From the NCBI GenBank assembly GCA_039621445.1, contig CP154954.1:33333455-33397454 (forward strand): a stretch of 64,000 nt of DNA. The letters are read 5' to 3'. The stretch is from Euglena gracilis. Taxonomy: Eukaryota > Euglenida > Euglenophyceae > Euglenales. The translations under genes and the position numbers were made by a program. Positions 33,001 to 38,400 of the stretch are shown one piece after another. How positions within the stretch are numbered: the stretch's first letter is position 1; each line of letters begins with the position of its first letter. A model generated the notes under the pieces. That model worked only from the letters and a program-made list of their open reading frames with translations. It did no database searches and had not been told where the DNA came from.

Positions 33001-34261
33001 GTGGCTTTAAAAAATTAATAGCTCCAAAAAAGGCAACAAACTACCCCAAATGAACCCTCCCCCCGAATAATACCCCCCCCCCCAAATAATACTCCCCCCC
33101 CAAATAATACCCCCCCCCCCTAATTTTGGGCCGACGACCCGGATTTTGACCTGAAAATGAAGGTAAAAACCACAATCTCTGACAACAAATTCTGAAAAAA
33201 AAATCGATTTTTCTGGATCATCTGGCCTCGAAAATTGCTAAATTTCATGAGAACGTTCAAAAAAAATGTCCCCAAAGGGGGGTTTTGGGTGCTGTTTTGG
33301 GTCCTTTGGGTCTTCGAAAATTTTGGGGTGCTATTACCCCCAAATTATACCCCCCCCTCGGGCTGGGAGGCAAAAAAAAACCCAAAAATGGTCAAAAAAG
33401 CCACATACCCCTGCCTGTGGTCAATCTTTCGTCGACCTGGTCCACCCCCCTTGTCTAACGACCCCCCCCCCCGGGTCGGAGACGAATATTGGCTGTTTTA
33501 GCAACCCCCCCTGGTCGTTGGATAAATGGGGAGGGGGAGGAAAAAATGCCTGAATTCGCCCTAAATTCGGCCTAAATTCATCTGGAATGGAGCCTGACTT
33601 CTGCCTAATTTCCTAAAAACGTGTGACCTCCGGGATGAGGATTAGCTCAGAACCTAACCCTGTTCCAACCAAATGACCCAACTTTCCTAGAAAGTTGGAC
33701 CTGGGTCATTCCATACGACCCCCCCTCCCTCATCATTCTTAACGCCCCGCCGGGGGGGGGGGTGAAGAGTGATGCTGCCAAATTGAAATTCCCTGTGTTT
33801 TTTCTCATAACAGAAATGTCAAAAAATCAGAAGTTTCATCATTTTTGAGCCTTGAATCGGGATTTTTTTTTTGGAAGATTCCAGGGAAGTTTTTCACCGT
33901 CCCCGGAGGTTCGGGCTGTCACGGGGGTTGGGGCGGTATTTTATTTTCGGATTTTGCTCAGCCCAGAGAGGTGTTATTTTTGGGGGGTTAGCAGCAAAAG
34001 ACCCGTGAAAAATCCACAATTTGGAGGGTAGCAGGTCCGTGACCAGCTGGTGGTGTGATTCCCAGCGACAGAAACCCATTGTCCCCCCCCCCCCAGGACC
34101 CCTCATGAGACGCCGCCACTGTCTTCCTGATGCAAACCCCCCGTTCCGGCTTGGCATCGTGCTGGACGGAGATGTGATCACTGTGCCGAAGGCCTACGCC
34201 TGCGGCACTTGACCCCGGCGCCCACACTGCCCACACTGGCGGCCACACTGGCGGCTTTTGA
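8357..34261 (+). CDS. F-box / leucine-rich-repeat protein gene, split by nonconventional introns (gene model)
   Basis: The predicted product has an N-terminal F-box followed by about 20 or more LRRs of the ribonuclease-inhibitor/FBXL kind (L..L.L..N.I...GA.ALA.L). F-box proteins of this design normally act as substrate-recognition subunits of SCF ubiquitin ligases: the F-box binds Skp1 and the LRRs bind the target. That role is inferred from the family. The F-box and LRRs are seen directly in the exons listed below. The exons share one strand and high GC. Thirteen introns could be closed precisely by LRR spacing, frame and an inverted-repeat rule (+4 to +6 pairs with -8 to -6). Gaps remain from exon 1 to 15083, between 17675 and 19400, between the exons near 25514, 27440 and 27971, and at the 3' end. 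The whole could be one gene, as modelled, or two adjacent LRR genes. Confidence 0.7.
8369..8515 (+). CDS. F-box exon (exon 1) of the FBXL-like gene
   Basis: From ATG at 8369 the frame reads MMSEASCLPNDVWYHVSDFL and continues for 49 codons to ...ISRLWSY. LPNDVWYHVSDFL followed by L.....F.RL and a terminal LW is a typical F-box (residues about 7-47), which binds Skp1. The start is chosen because it directly precedes the F-box and sits 12 nt after a good AG acceptor. The end at 8515 is tentative: CGCCAGGGGG follows and places CAG at +4, as in other introns of the gene. The frame stays open beyond, so the exon could be longer. Confidence 0.65.
8916..9040. repeat. Poly-T tract
   Basis: About 125 bases are almost pure T, with only four or so interruptions (TG, TTGTTC). 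It produces poly-Phe and poly-Lys false ORFs on the two strands. Tracts like this are prone to length error. Confidence 0.9.
9060..9640. repeat. Tandem repeat, four units of about 155-160 bp
   Basis: The motif GGCAATGGGTTGGCGGCCCA recurs near 9066, 9229, 9379 and 9540. Each copy is followed by AAAACGCTCATTTTCGGC, a CCGGGTCCGGGAGGCC block and a poly-T/TTTCGAC stretch. Reverse-oriented diverged copies occur at about 24290-24610, inside a later intron of the same gene. Confidence 0.85.
11755..12150 (+). repeat. Dispersed ~390-bp element rich in TTTAAGG ends
   Basis: It shares GCATCGAACCAACGTTTTGA, AAGGTCCAAATC, GCCAGAAATC and TTTTGCTGAGATTTTTGC with 21205-21595, and more weakly with 26640-26890. 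The margins are rich in TTTTTAAGG. All recognised copies lie in intronic sequence of the LRR gene. Confidence 0.7.
12290..12500. repeat. Poly-C fold-back with GGCGCCAAAGGCGCC hairpin
   Basis: C- and G-runs flank an internal hairpin (GGCGCC AAA GGCGCC near 12390). This is the organisation seen in the T-rich/poly-C element family at 26218-26454 and 49912-50222. No target duplication was recognised. Confidence 0.4.
13405..13480 (+). CDS. Weak LRR-like exon candidate
   Basis: One frame reads GGARGASVAAWRALAAPL, resembling the G-A-x-A-L-A half of the LRRs elsewhere in this gene. There is no leucine-rich strand segment next to it, and the splice ends are not evident. It may be chance. Confidence 0.2.
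14241..14295 (+). CDS. Probable partial LRR exon
   Basis: The frame reads SLLGDGGVAALSNLSNF, the second half of an LRR (G-D-G-G-x-A-A-L-x-x-L). CTG lies eight bases before the proposed start, as the stem rule predicts. I could not fix its junctions to neighbouring exons. Confidence 0.4.
15083..15209 (+). CDS. LRR exon of the FBXL-like gene
   Basis: Encodes ASLTSLT then LHLHKNKIESAGAEALALLQ then RAASLHTL, more than one full LRR. The 3' end is set by the next exon: ACC CTG T joins GC TTG AAC to give TLCLNLWDN. The 5' end (after an AG at 15081-15082) is a guess. Confidence 0.8.
15210..16124 (+). other. Nonconventional intron (915 bp)
   Basis: It begins GCC-CAG-GGCC and ends CTG-CCTCT. The CAG at +4 pairs with the CTG at -8, and CAGGGCCGGGG is largely complementary to CCTCGTCCCTG. 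There is no GT or AG at the ends. Excision keeps frame and LRR spacing. It contains part of the repeat at 15335-15960. Confidence 0.8.
15335..15960 (+). repeat. Dispersed repeat copy A (partner 19870-20535)
   Basis: It shares GAGTTCCGGCCATTCC, CCCGCAATTTTTC-type runs, ACCAGATTTTA and a TGATATC end with 19870-20535. Both copies lie wholly inside introns of the LRR gene, in the same orientation. Confidence 0.65.
16125..16186 (+). CDS. LRR exon of the FBXL-like gene
   Basis: 62 nt encoding CLNLWDNQVTSDGAVALARL plus K. Both ends are fixed by joining to 15209 and 17577 with exact LRR spacing. Confidence 0.8.
16187..17576 (+). other. Nonconventional intron (1390 bp)
   Basis: It starts GAT-TCT-GTTTGG and ends CGGC-AGA-GGTCC. 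TCT at +4 pairs with AGA at -8, and the stem continues with G-C and G-U pairs. This shows that pairing, not the CAG/CTG letters, defines the ends. The join gives ARL-KHPAS-LRVL, the correct five-residue LRR spacing. Confidence 0.72.
17577..17675 (+). CDS. LRR exon of the FBXL-like gene
   Basis: Encodes HPASLRV then LALDLSDNAVGDRGATALAG. The start is fixed by the stem rule. The end is uncertain; a GTGTGG follows at 17676, but no phase-compatible LRR exon was found before 19400. Confidence 0.75.
18740..18842. repeat. Poly-C element with AATATAAA ends
   Basis: CCCCAAATATAAAGTCCCCC at the left mirrors GGGGGCTTTATATTTGGGGG at the right. Similar units occur at 18466-18560, 29145-29245, 29468-29535 and 35560-35705, in some cases paired in inverted orientation. 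This is a miniature element family distinct from the TTATTGTCCC one. Confidence 0.6.
19078..19330. repeat. GC-rich fold-back with T-rich margins
   Basis: TTCTTTTTAGC at the left and GCTTAAAAATAGAA at the right are inverted. The inside holds poly-C/G blocks and a CAGCGCGAAGCGCTG hairpin. The organisation matches the 26218-26454 and 49912-50222 elements, but no clean target duplication is visible. Confidence 0.45.
19400..19493 (+). CDS. LRR exon, first half of an exon split by an element-intron
   Basis: Encodes MLDLHNNRVGPLGAAELAGL then QRHAGLARLCL. The start follows CTG-CCGCC, matching the -8 rule. It ends at the duplicated CCTCGACC. Continuity with 19620-19666 is exact (...LCL|DLSHNE...). 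Confidence 0.85.
19494..19619 (+). other. Nonconventional intron made by a 118-bp element with 8-bp target duplication
   Basis: CCTCGACC occurs at 19490-19497 and again at 19616-19623. Between them lies a 118-bp element (19498-19615) with inverted ends AGGCCGTTTTTT and AAAAAAGCCTGG. Removing one duplicate plus the element restores an unbroken LRR. Intron boundaries at 19494 and 19619 give GAC-CAG-G at the start and CTG-GCCTC at the end, meeting the +4/-8 rule. Every choice of boundary within the duplicate lacks GT-AG, so a conventional intron is excluded for a frame-restoring splice. Confidence 0.88.
19498..19615. mobile_element. 118-bp introner-like element inside an LRR coding block
   Basis: The terminal inverted repeat is of the form (CC)AGGC..TTTTTT, with an inner poly-C/G hairpin (CCCACCCCGG...GGTGGG) and a perfect 8-bp flanking duplication. 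An 8-bp duplication is usual for hAT-like and some other DNA transposons; there is no transposase. The ends resemble the 311-bp element at 49912-50222. Confidence 0.82.
19620..19666 (+). CDS. LRR exon, second half after the element-intron
   Basis: 47 nt encoding DLSHNEIGDIGASALA. It ends with GC, completed by G at 20823 to give ALASLAHMPG with the expected length. Confidence 0.85.
19667..20822 (+). other. Nonconventional intron (1156 bp)
   Basis: It starts GGC-CGC-CGCCCT and ends GGTCG-GCG-GGCCG. CGC at +4 pairs with GCG at -8, and the stem extends to 8 of 9 bases. The join restores frame and LRR length. It contains repeat copy B. Confidence 0.75.
19870..20535 (+). repeat. Dispersed repeat copy B (partner 15335-15960)
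   Basis: Same orientation as copy A and interrupted by small indels. It holds GAGTTCCGGCCATTCC near 20042 and a TGATATC end near 20498. Confidence 0.65.
20823..20888 (+). CDS. LRR exon of the FBXL-like gene
   Basis: Encodes SLAHMPGLQWLSLDVYKTDI then GP. It joins the next exon as ATC GGC CC|G GCG GGG to read DIGPAGAQALAGL. Confidence 0.82.
20889..20977 (+). other. Short nonconventional intron (89 bp)
   Basis: It starts GGC-CAG-CGGGG and ends CCCC-TTG-TGCGT. CAGCGGGGTGCC pairs with GGAACCCCCTTG. This is the shortest intron of this type in the window. Confidence 0.75.
20978..21033 (+). CDS. LRR exon of the FBXL-like gene
   Basis: Encodes AGAQALAGLGAAPALHTL plus one base. The following intron is defined by the junction CTGC|ACC TG. 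Confidence 0.83.
21034..21715 (+). other. Nonconventional intron (682 bp)
   Basis: It starts GGC-CAG-GGCCGG and ends GGCC-CTG-GCGGC. The terminal stem is more than ten base pairs of G and C. The join reads LHTLHLNLGRN, a perfect LRR. It carries the dispersed element at 21205-21595. Confidence 0.85.
21205..21595 (+). repeat. Dispersed element, second copy (see 11755-12150)
   Basis: It shares GCATCGAACCAACATTTTTG, GAGGTCCAAAATC, TGCCAGAAATC and TTTTTGCCGAGATTTTGCGC with the copy at 11755-12150. Flanks are rich in TTTTAAGGC. Confidence 0.7.
21716..21854 (+). CDS. LRR exon of the FBXL-like gene (two repeats)
   Basis: Encodes HLNLGRNPIGDGGLAALAGL, RTAARLGTLSL and DAARAHIGPGGAAALA. Both ends are fixed by stem-defined introns. 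Confidence 0.87.
21855..22077 (+). other. Nonconventional intron (223 bp) with 12-bp perfect terminal stem
   Basis: GGGGGCGGCCTC from +4 is the exact complement of GAGGCCGCCCCC ending at -6. It lacks CAG/CTG, which again shows that pairing matters. The join gives AAALALLAQAPLLHTL with correct frame and LRR spacing. Confidence 0.85.
22078..22231 (+). CDS. LRR exon of the FBXL-like gene (two repeats)
   Basis: Encodes LLAQAPLLHTLR, LDLSGNHLGPDGAEALAGL and ASTSLRSLALNLNQNQLRR. Confidence 0.88.
22232..22680 (+). other. Nonconventional intron (449 bp)
   Basis: It starts GGG-CAG-AGGGCAGTGG and ends CTG-GGCCC. The stem pairs with CCAACCTGTCCCCTG. The join reads NQLRRDGVCWLAQL in frame. Confidence 0.82.
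22681..22752 (+). CDS. LRR exon of the FBXL-like gene
   Basis: 72 nt encoding DGVCWLAQLREMRQLQTVVL then QLGL. Confidence 0.82.
22913..23202. mobile_element. 290-bp fold-back element with 8-bp target duplication
   Basis: It is almost a complete palindrome from GGCAGCCCGAAACTACTGGG to its complement, with arms of about 140 bp that include GGCTTAGGGTTAGGCCTAAC. ATTCGGAA lies directly at both edges (22905-22912 and 23203-23210). It has no coding capacity. Confidence 0.88.
23953..24013. repeat. Short tandem repeat, GAGTTACC unit
   Basis: Six or so consecutive copies of an 8-9 bp GAGTTACC(G) unit. Confidence 0.85.
24290..24610 (-). repeat. Reverse copies of the 9060-9640 tandem unit
   Basis: Two diverged units in the opposite orientation, with GGCCTCCCGGACCCGG, GCCGAAAATGAGCG and a GTCGAAAAAAATCG stretch. 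Confidence 0.75.
25447..25514 (+). CDS. LRR exon of the FBXL-like gene
   Basis: Encodes NQLGEGAPKELAALGASPSL then EWL. The 3' end is uncertain by a base or two; GCC-CAG-GTGG follows. Confidence 0.72.
25671..25978. mobile_element. 308-bp fold-back element with 8-bp target duplication
   Basis: GGCATGCGGGTAGCAGG at the left matches the complement of the right end with one mismatch. GGCAACAT flanks both sides (25663-25670 and 25979-25986). The centre carries tandem GCGCAACATGGCCAT units. Target length and poly-C/G blocks match 22913-23202, although the sequences differ. Confidence 0.87.
26218..26454. mobile_element. 237-bp T-rich/poly-C element with 7-bp target duplication
   Basis: TCGGTAG flanks both edges (26211-26217 and 26455-26461). 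The left end is TAGGCTTTTCTTTTTTTAAG and the right end mirrors it with CTCAAGAAGAAGTCTGT. Inside are GGGTGGGTGGGTC and a TTCGGCGC TTT GCGCCGAA hairpin. Confidence 0.7.
26640..26890 (+). repeat. Diverged copy of the dispersed TTTAAGG element
   Basis: It shares AAAATTTAAGGCATCGA, GGGCCATCCCAGGAT, ATGCCAGAAATC and GCTTTTGCCAAGAGTTTG with 11755-12150 and 21205-21595. Confidence 0.55.
27440..27480 (+). CDS. Short LRR exon of the FBXL-like gene
   Basis: One frame reads TLDLWTNRLGNGGT, a clear LRR strand-loop. Exact ends are unresolved on both sides. Confidence 0.6.
27971..28079 (+). CDS. LRR exon of the FBXL-like gene
   Basis: Encodes GLALLRAASLLRQ, LALDLGDNDVSDFGATAVAQ and LRH plus one base. The 5' end is approximate. 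The 3' end is fixed by the next intron. Confidence 0.8.
28255..28695. repeat. TTTTTTTGCA tandem tracts
   Basis: Runs of a 10-bp TTTTTTTGCA unit occur at about 28255-28315, 28360-28400 and 28625-28690, with an ATTTCGCCCTGAA...TTGGTCGC stretch repeated between them. Confidence 0.75.
28773..28862. repeat. TTC microsatellite
   Basis: About 90 bases of TTC/TTCC repeats create poly-Ser, poly-Leu and poly-Glu false frames. Confidence 0.9.
29145..29535. repeat. Paired poly-C elements of the AATATAAA family
   Basis: Two fold-back units (29145-29245 and 29451-29535) carry CCCCCGCAAATGTAAAACCC and TTTTATATTTGGGGGGG ends. A CCGGCGCTTCGCGCCGG hairpin lies near 29452. Confidence 0.55.
29954..30016 (+). 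CDS. LRR exon of the FBXL-like gene
   Basis: 63 nt encoding P then FLETFSLRLSNNRLSDDGA. It joins K-type LRR sequence as GCG C|GG GCG CTG to read DDGARALATL. Confidence 0.85.
30017..30434 (+). other. Nonconventional intron (418 bp) filled by a minisatellite
   Basis: It starts GGG-CAG-GGCTGAGCA and ends CCAGCC-CTG-CGCGT. CAGGGCTG pairs perfectly with CAGCCCTG of the 3' end. Most of its length is the repeat at 30165-30420. Confidence 0.87.
30165..30420. repeat. Minisatellite, ~21-bp GACATTCCGGCGGGGGTCGG unit
   Basis: About twelve imperfect copies in a row, including a higher-order duplication. It lies wholly inside a nonconventional intron between its terminal stem arms. Confidence 0.9.
30435..30571 (+). 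CDS. LRR exon of the FBXL-like gene
   Basis: Encodes ALATLRDAPALRS, LVLDLSWNCVQAAGAGALAL and FHSCPRLEVLHL; 137 nt with phases fitting both neighbours. Confidence 0.88.
30572..30945 (+). other. Nonconventional intron (374 bp)
   Basis: It starts CGC-CAG-GGGGCTGCC and ends GCC-ATG-CGAGT. CAGGGGGCTGCCA is complementary to TGGCAGCGCCATG at 11 of 13 positions. The join reads VLHL|DLAGNP. Confidence 0.78.
30946..31071 (+). CDS. LRR exon of the FBXL-like gene (two repeats)
   Basis: 42 codons: DLAGNPVGTAGAVALSDLW, RAPGLRVLHL and DLLGCGVGDEGAA. Confidence 0.86.
31072..31681 (+). other. Nonconventional intron (610 bp) carrying a TA-flanked element
   Basis: It starts GGC-ACG-GCGGCCGC and ends GCGGCCGC-GGT-CCCCC. 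The stem matches 10 of 11 bases, with one mismatch at +6. The join reads DEGAA|SLVALRRAP. It holds a miniature element at 31133-31348. Confidence 0.75.
31133..31348. mobile_element. 216-bp TA-flanked miniature element
   Basis: ACCCCCCCAATAGAAGTGC at the left mirrors GTGCTTCTATAAGGGGGGT at the right. TA lies at both edges (31131-31132 and 31349-31350). Inner CGCCGCC/GGCGGCG and GCGCACC units are also inverted. Same style as the 178-bp family but with a different core. Confidence 0.75.
31682..31786 (+). CDS. Last firm LRR exon of the FBXL-like gene
   Basis: 35 codons: SLVALRRAPQLAS, LSLNLASNPVGGSGRAALTA and LR. GGC-CAG-TGTTGGCAC follows as the next intron start. Confidence 0.85.
31787..34243 (+). 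other. Probable last nonconventional intron of the FBXL-like gene (3' end uncertain)
   Basis: The start CAGTGTTGGCA is complementary to CACTGCCCACACTG near 34225-34238. Several CTG copies at 34227, 34236 and 34248 could serve as the -8 triplet, giving ends at 34234, 34243 or 34255. All three leave the same reading frame, which stops at TGA 34259-34261. Inside lie poly-C units with AATAATACCCC (33050-33120) and a repeat-poor 2-kb stretch. Confidence 0.45.
34244..34261 (+). CDS. Candidate terminal exon and stop of the FBXL-like gene
   Basis: If the preceding intron is right, the protein ends HTGGF-stop soon after its last LRR. An alternative frame (TLPTLAATLAAF) is also LRR-like and stays open to about 34409, so the end is not settled. 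Confidence 0.3.
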   Translation, partial: HTGGF

Positions 34262-35398
34262 CCGTCCAGTTGCCTGCCAACCCACACTGTCGCGGATGCC
34301 CCGGATGCTTTCCACCGTTCCCTGTCTTGCTACCTCCCCAGTCTCTCCTGTCAATGCTGCCACGGTCTCCCTGCTCCGCTCAACGCCGCTTTGCTGGTGT
34401 TGTTGGTAGAAGAGGAGCTCGCTGCCTACCTCCCGAGGATTTGGGCTTTCCACACCTCCGAAGGGGGTGAGGTCCTGTTATACTGTTTTTTTTCATTGAA
34501 TCTGAAGAGGTCCCACCAACCAATGCTGGTGGCAGTGTTGATTTTGGGCAATGAAGGCTGTCTCCTAGAAATGATTTGTTATTTGACTTGTTTCGTAATA
34601 AGAAAATGAGAATGCCATTGGGGGGGGTTGGATTGTTGCAAGATGCTGAAATTGTTTGTGCTTGGATCCCCTTTCCTGCTGCACCATCAACTGCTGAACT
34701 GCTGCCTCGGCATGTATCTCACCCACATTTTTCCGCTTTGAAACGGGTTTCTTTTGAATCCCACTGATTTGTCCCATTCAGACTTCCATCGCTCTTCGCC
34801 ATCGCTCAAGCATTTGTGCCGACCATTGTGGGAAAAGGTGCATTTTTGTGAAACTCATGGGCAACGTCGAGCAATTGGAAACACGGCAACGATGGACCGG
34901 GAGATGAGGTTGCTTCCAGGGTGAGGGTGAAGTGAAAGAAGTGCTTTTTTCCCTTGTAAATGAGTTGGAACGCAATGCTCTTTCCATGAACAGTTCAGGA
35001 TTGAAGGACGATGGTTTGGAAAAGGGTGGACCGTGAGCTAAGCTGTAAATGGAAGCGGTGGACCGTGAGCTGAGCTGTTAGCCCCCGGTCCTTCAGAGAG
35101 AATGGCACATCTCAGCGTCGTCTTAAGTCGTTTTAGTGCCGTTAAGCATGTCCAAGAAGACAACAGTGTGGAGGATGACAACTGTTGATGAGCGAGATTT
35201 ACCTCCCCCTCCCCTTGTCTGAGCATGGAAAGACGGGGAGGACGGGGGCAGGGGGTGGTGGTGCTTATTTCGCCAAAACATGGATACGGGAAAACAGAAG
35301 CCCTCGTTTTCTTCGTGTGATATCCGGCCATCGGACAGCCGCCCTTCTCCAATGTCAGGCCGGAACTGCAACCTGGACCTTCGTCCCTCCCGCCCCAG
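34262..35398. other. Intergenic region between the LRR gene and the kinesin gene
   Basis: About 1.1 kb. I see no exon with the codon bias of either neighbour, no RNA gene and no complete mobile element. The last 200 bases become GC-rich and pyrimidine-rich towards the kinesin start. Confidence 0.5.
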
Positions 35399-35410
35399 GC
35401 CACACCCCGC
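35385..35410 (+). promoter_or_regulatory. Candidate spliced-leader acceptor and 12-nt 5' UTR of the kinesin gene
   Basis: CCTCCCGCCCCAG ends at 35398, and ATG follows 12 nt later at 35411. The distance is identical to that at the F-box gene. The AG could also be an ordinary acceptor if there is an upstream exon. Confidence 0.45.
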
Positions 35411-38400
35411 ATGGAGGCTGCTGTCCGGCAAGGGGCCCCCCCTGCCTGCGGGGCCCGAGGCTTCCGAGACCACATCCGGGTGGTCGTCCGCATCCGACCC
35501 ACCGCCACCCCGGACGCAGACACCGCTTCAGCCACGCTGCTGCAATGGTTTGTTGGGGGGTTATACTTTGGGGGGTGTTATGGGATGGGGGTTATAAGTG
35601 GGGGGCAGGTTTAAAAAAAAACGTTGCGTGATTTGCCTTGAATCGCACCCTCAGCCCCCAAAATATAAAGCCCCCCCCCCCCTGAGGGCCTGGAAATCCT
35701 GCCCAAACACAAAGACGGTGTGTGTGTGTGTGTGTGTGTGTGTTTGGGGGTTTTACCCCTTCCTCCCCCCCCCCATGGGACAAATGGCCAAAGTGCCACG
35801 GAGCAGGTGCCAAGTTGCCTGAACCTGAGAAAAGACCAGGTTTCGTCCTCCTTTCTTTTTACAGACTTGCAGTGCAGCATTCACAGGCAGCACAACAGGC
35901 CAAGGCAAACTCTCGGCCAAACCCCACCAATTGCACACCCCCCCCCCAGGGCAGGTTGCGCCTTCATAGGGTCGCCCTGCCGCTGGAGCGTCCTGCCCTG
36001 AATCAGCAAGGCGTTGAACACGTCGCTCCGGTCGGGTTCAAACCGTCGCGATGGATCGCCGGCGGAATTGCGGCGCGCGACTTCATACTGCGCCGGCCCG
36101 CCGGGCTAACCGTCCCCCCCCCCCGCCGCCCGACAGCGGCGTGCCCCCCGTCCTCCCCGTCCCCCGTGGCCTTCCTCTCCGACGTCGTGCTCTGCGCCGG
36201 CCTCCCGGCCCGCCCGGCCCCGCCCCGGCGGTTCCCGGTTGACGGCGTGCTGGGCCCGGGCGGCGACCAGGCGGACGTGTATCGCGAGGTGGGGGCCCGG
36301 GCGTTGGCCCTGGCCCTGGACGGCTTCAGCGCCAGCGTGCTGGCCTACGGTGTGCAATACCCACCGGTGAAGTCCCTGCCGTTTGCCCCTCCACGGTCTG
36401 GAGCTTCCAACCAGTCAAAAGTTTGTTCCGGATTCCGGAACTTTCCTTGCTTGGTGATTCCCCCCCCCCACATCCAACGACCCCCTATGTCCCATGACCA
36501 CCCCCCCCCGGTCGGAGGACGCGTTTTTGGAGGTTTGGCCAAAAATTTTAGCCCGCCACAAATCGCTGGGCCGAAAAAAAATTGCTGCCCAAAATCGGCC
36601 AAAAATGTCACTTTGGGCGCTTTTTTTGGACCAAAAATTGAGTTAAGGTTACCAAGGCGCAAAGTGCCGGAAGCGAAATTTTAACTATTTTGAAGGGGGA
36701 GTTCCCGGGTACCCTCCGGTTTTGTTGTGCTTTTTTTTTGAGGACAGAGGTTACCGGTTGTTGGACATGGGGGGGGCTACCAGCAAGTCCTATGATCAGC
36801 CTCCCCCCCCCCAGGGGTGATCAGGCTTACCCTTCGTTTGTGGCTCCGCGAAAGCAGCCTCCTCAGCGACTCGGAATCGAATCAAACAACCCATGGCGTC
36901 TGCGTCGCTTCCCTGCCCTGTTCCACCCCCTCCCCCTGCCAGGCCCCAGCGGCACTGGGAAGACGTACACGATGATGGGCACGCCCGACGCCCCCGGCCT
37001 CGTCCCCCGCCTGCTGAAGGACCTCTTCGCCTCGATCTCGGCCACCCAACGGCTCGTCCCCCCCCCCCACCGCCCCCTGTGTCGTGCCGGGGCCGTCCCA
37101 AAGCCGTCGGGTGGCTCTGCCTGACGGGGCCTCCTGCCCCACCACCCCCTCCGCTGCCTCTGCGGTGGAGGGAAGGCGGGGGACCTTCTCCGTGTCGATG
37201 GCCTACTTGGAGATCTGCAACGAGAGGTATACATGAAGGGAAGGGCGAGCTCCTAGCCATCAAGGGTTGGAGGTATGCAAGAGTAGGCTTCCGTTTAGGT
37301 AATTTTATTACGTTTTATCCCACTTTTTCACCTGATTTTTGTCAGTTTTTCTACATTTCCGCATTTTGAAATAAATTGACGATTTTTGGAATCAAGAACT
37401 GGAAATAGGAAACTCCAAAAAGTGCAGAACTCATCATATCAAAGTTTATGCTTTACGGGTTGTTGTTGTTGTTGCTGCTCTTGTTGTTGTTGTTGTTTTT
37501 ATGTGTTTTTTTTTGAGGTTCTTGTTGCATTTATTTCGCTTTCGCACAGACAAAGAAACCAAAAAGCATTTTTCATCGCGGTATGTGTGGACCCTTTCTT
37601 CCAAGCCACGAGCCTTCCCTTCCCAGGGCCCGGGACCTGCTGGACTGCCCGGCTGACCAGGCTGGCAAAGGCCTGGGCCGAACTTCAACCAGCGAGGTCA
37701 AGACGTTTCGCCTCGTGAACGACCCGAAGCACGGGCCGGTGTTGAAGGGTCTGACCCCGAGGGTGGTCAGGTCCACACCCCCGCCGACCCCTCTCGTGGC
37801 CTTGGGTGTTGGGGGGTGTTCCTTGTTCCTTGTTGAGCCCTCCAAAACAGAGGCCCATTCTTCTAGTTGGACCCCGCCTGGTTGATTTTTGTTGATTTCC
37901 TTCAGAACCGCCATAAAAACGGGGCTGTCCTTGTAGTGCAGTGCAGTGTAGTGCACCGCCGCCTTCGGTGGCCGGGAGTGCGCTTTTATTTGGACATTGC
38001 TCAGAGCGGCTCCGCGTTTCATGGGGTCGCCTGCTTAGGACGTGGCGGCAGGCGCTGCATTTCCTGGAGCGGGGACAGGCGCAGCGCACCGCAACCGAGA
38101 TGGCCGCTCGGTCCACCTTCATCGTGCAACTGAATGTGCAGAGAGTGTGCTGTGGGATGTGGTGCTCTGTGGTGGGAGGGATGTCTGTGCACATTTGAGC
38201 TGGGGGAAACGTTGAACCTGCAAGTGTGCATCACAACCTTGGATGCAGGAGACCAATGTGATCTGCCCTCTGAACAGTTTAAACAGGAGGACCGAAACAG
38301 TTGATGAGAACAGAAGGAATGTCGGAGATGCTTGAAACAATGCCACAGTTTGCTCTCTGTATTTCAGTCTGCAAACCTGTGACTAACAAATCTCAGGAAT

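Noticed and set aside
34141-34212. Frame reading LGIVLDGDVITVPKAYACGT
   Set aside because: A loose resemblance to a SecD-like motif only; too short, no context, and it lies in the predicted last intron.
31682-36349. A single LRR-kinesin fusion gene
   Set aside because: The LRR frame appears to stop near 34261 and the kinesin ATG has its own acceptor 12 nt upstream. I cannot exclude a fusion, but nothing requires it.
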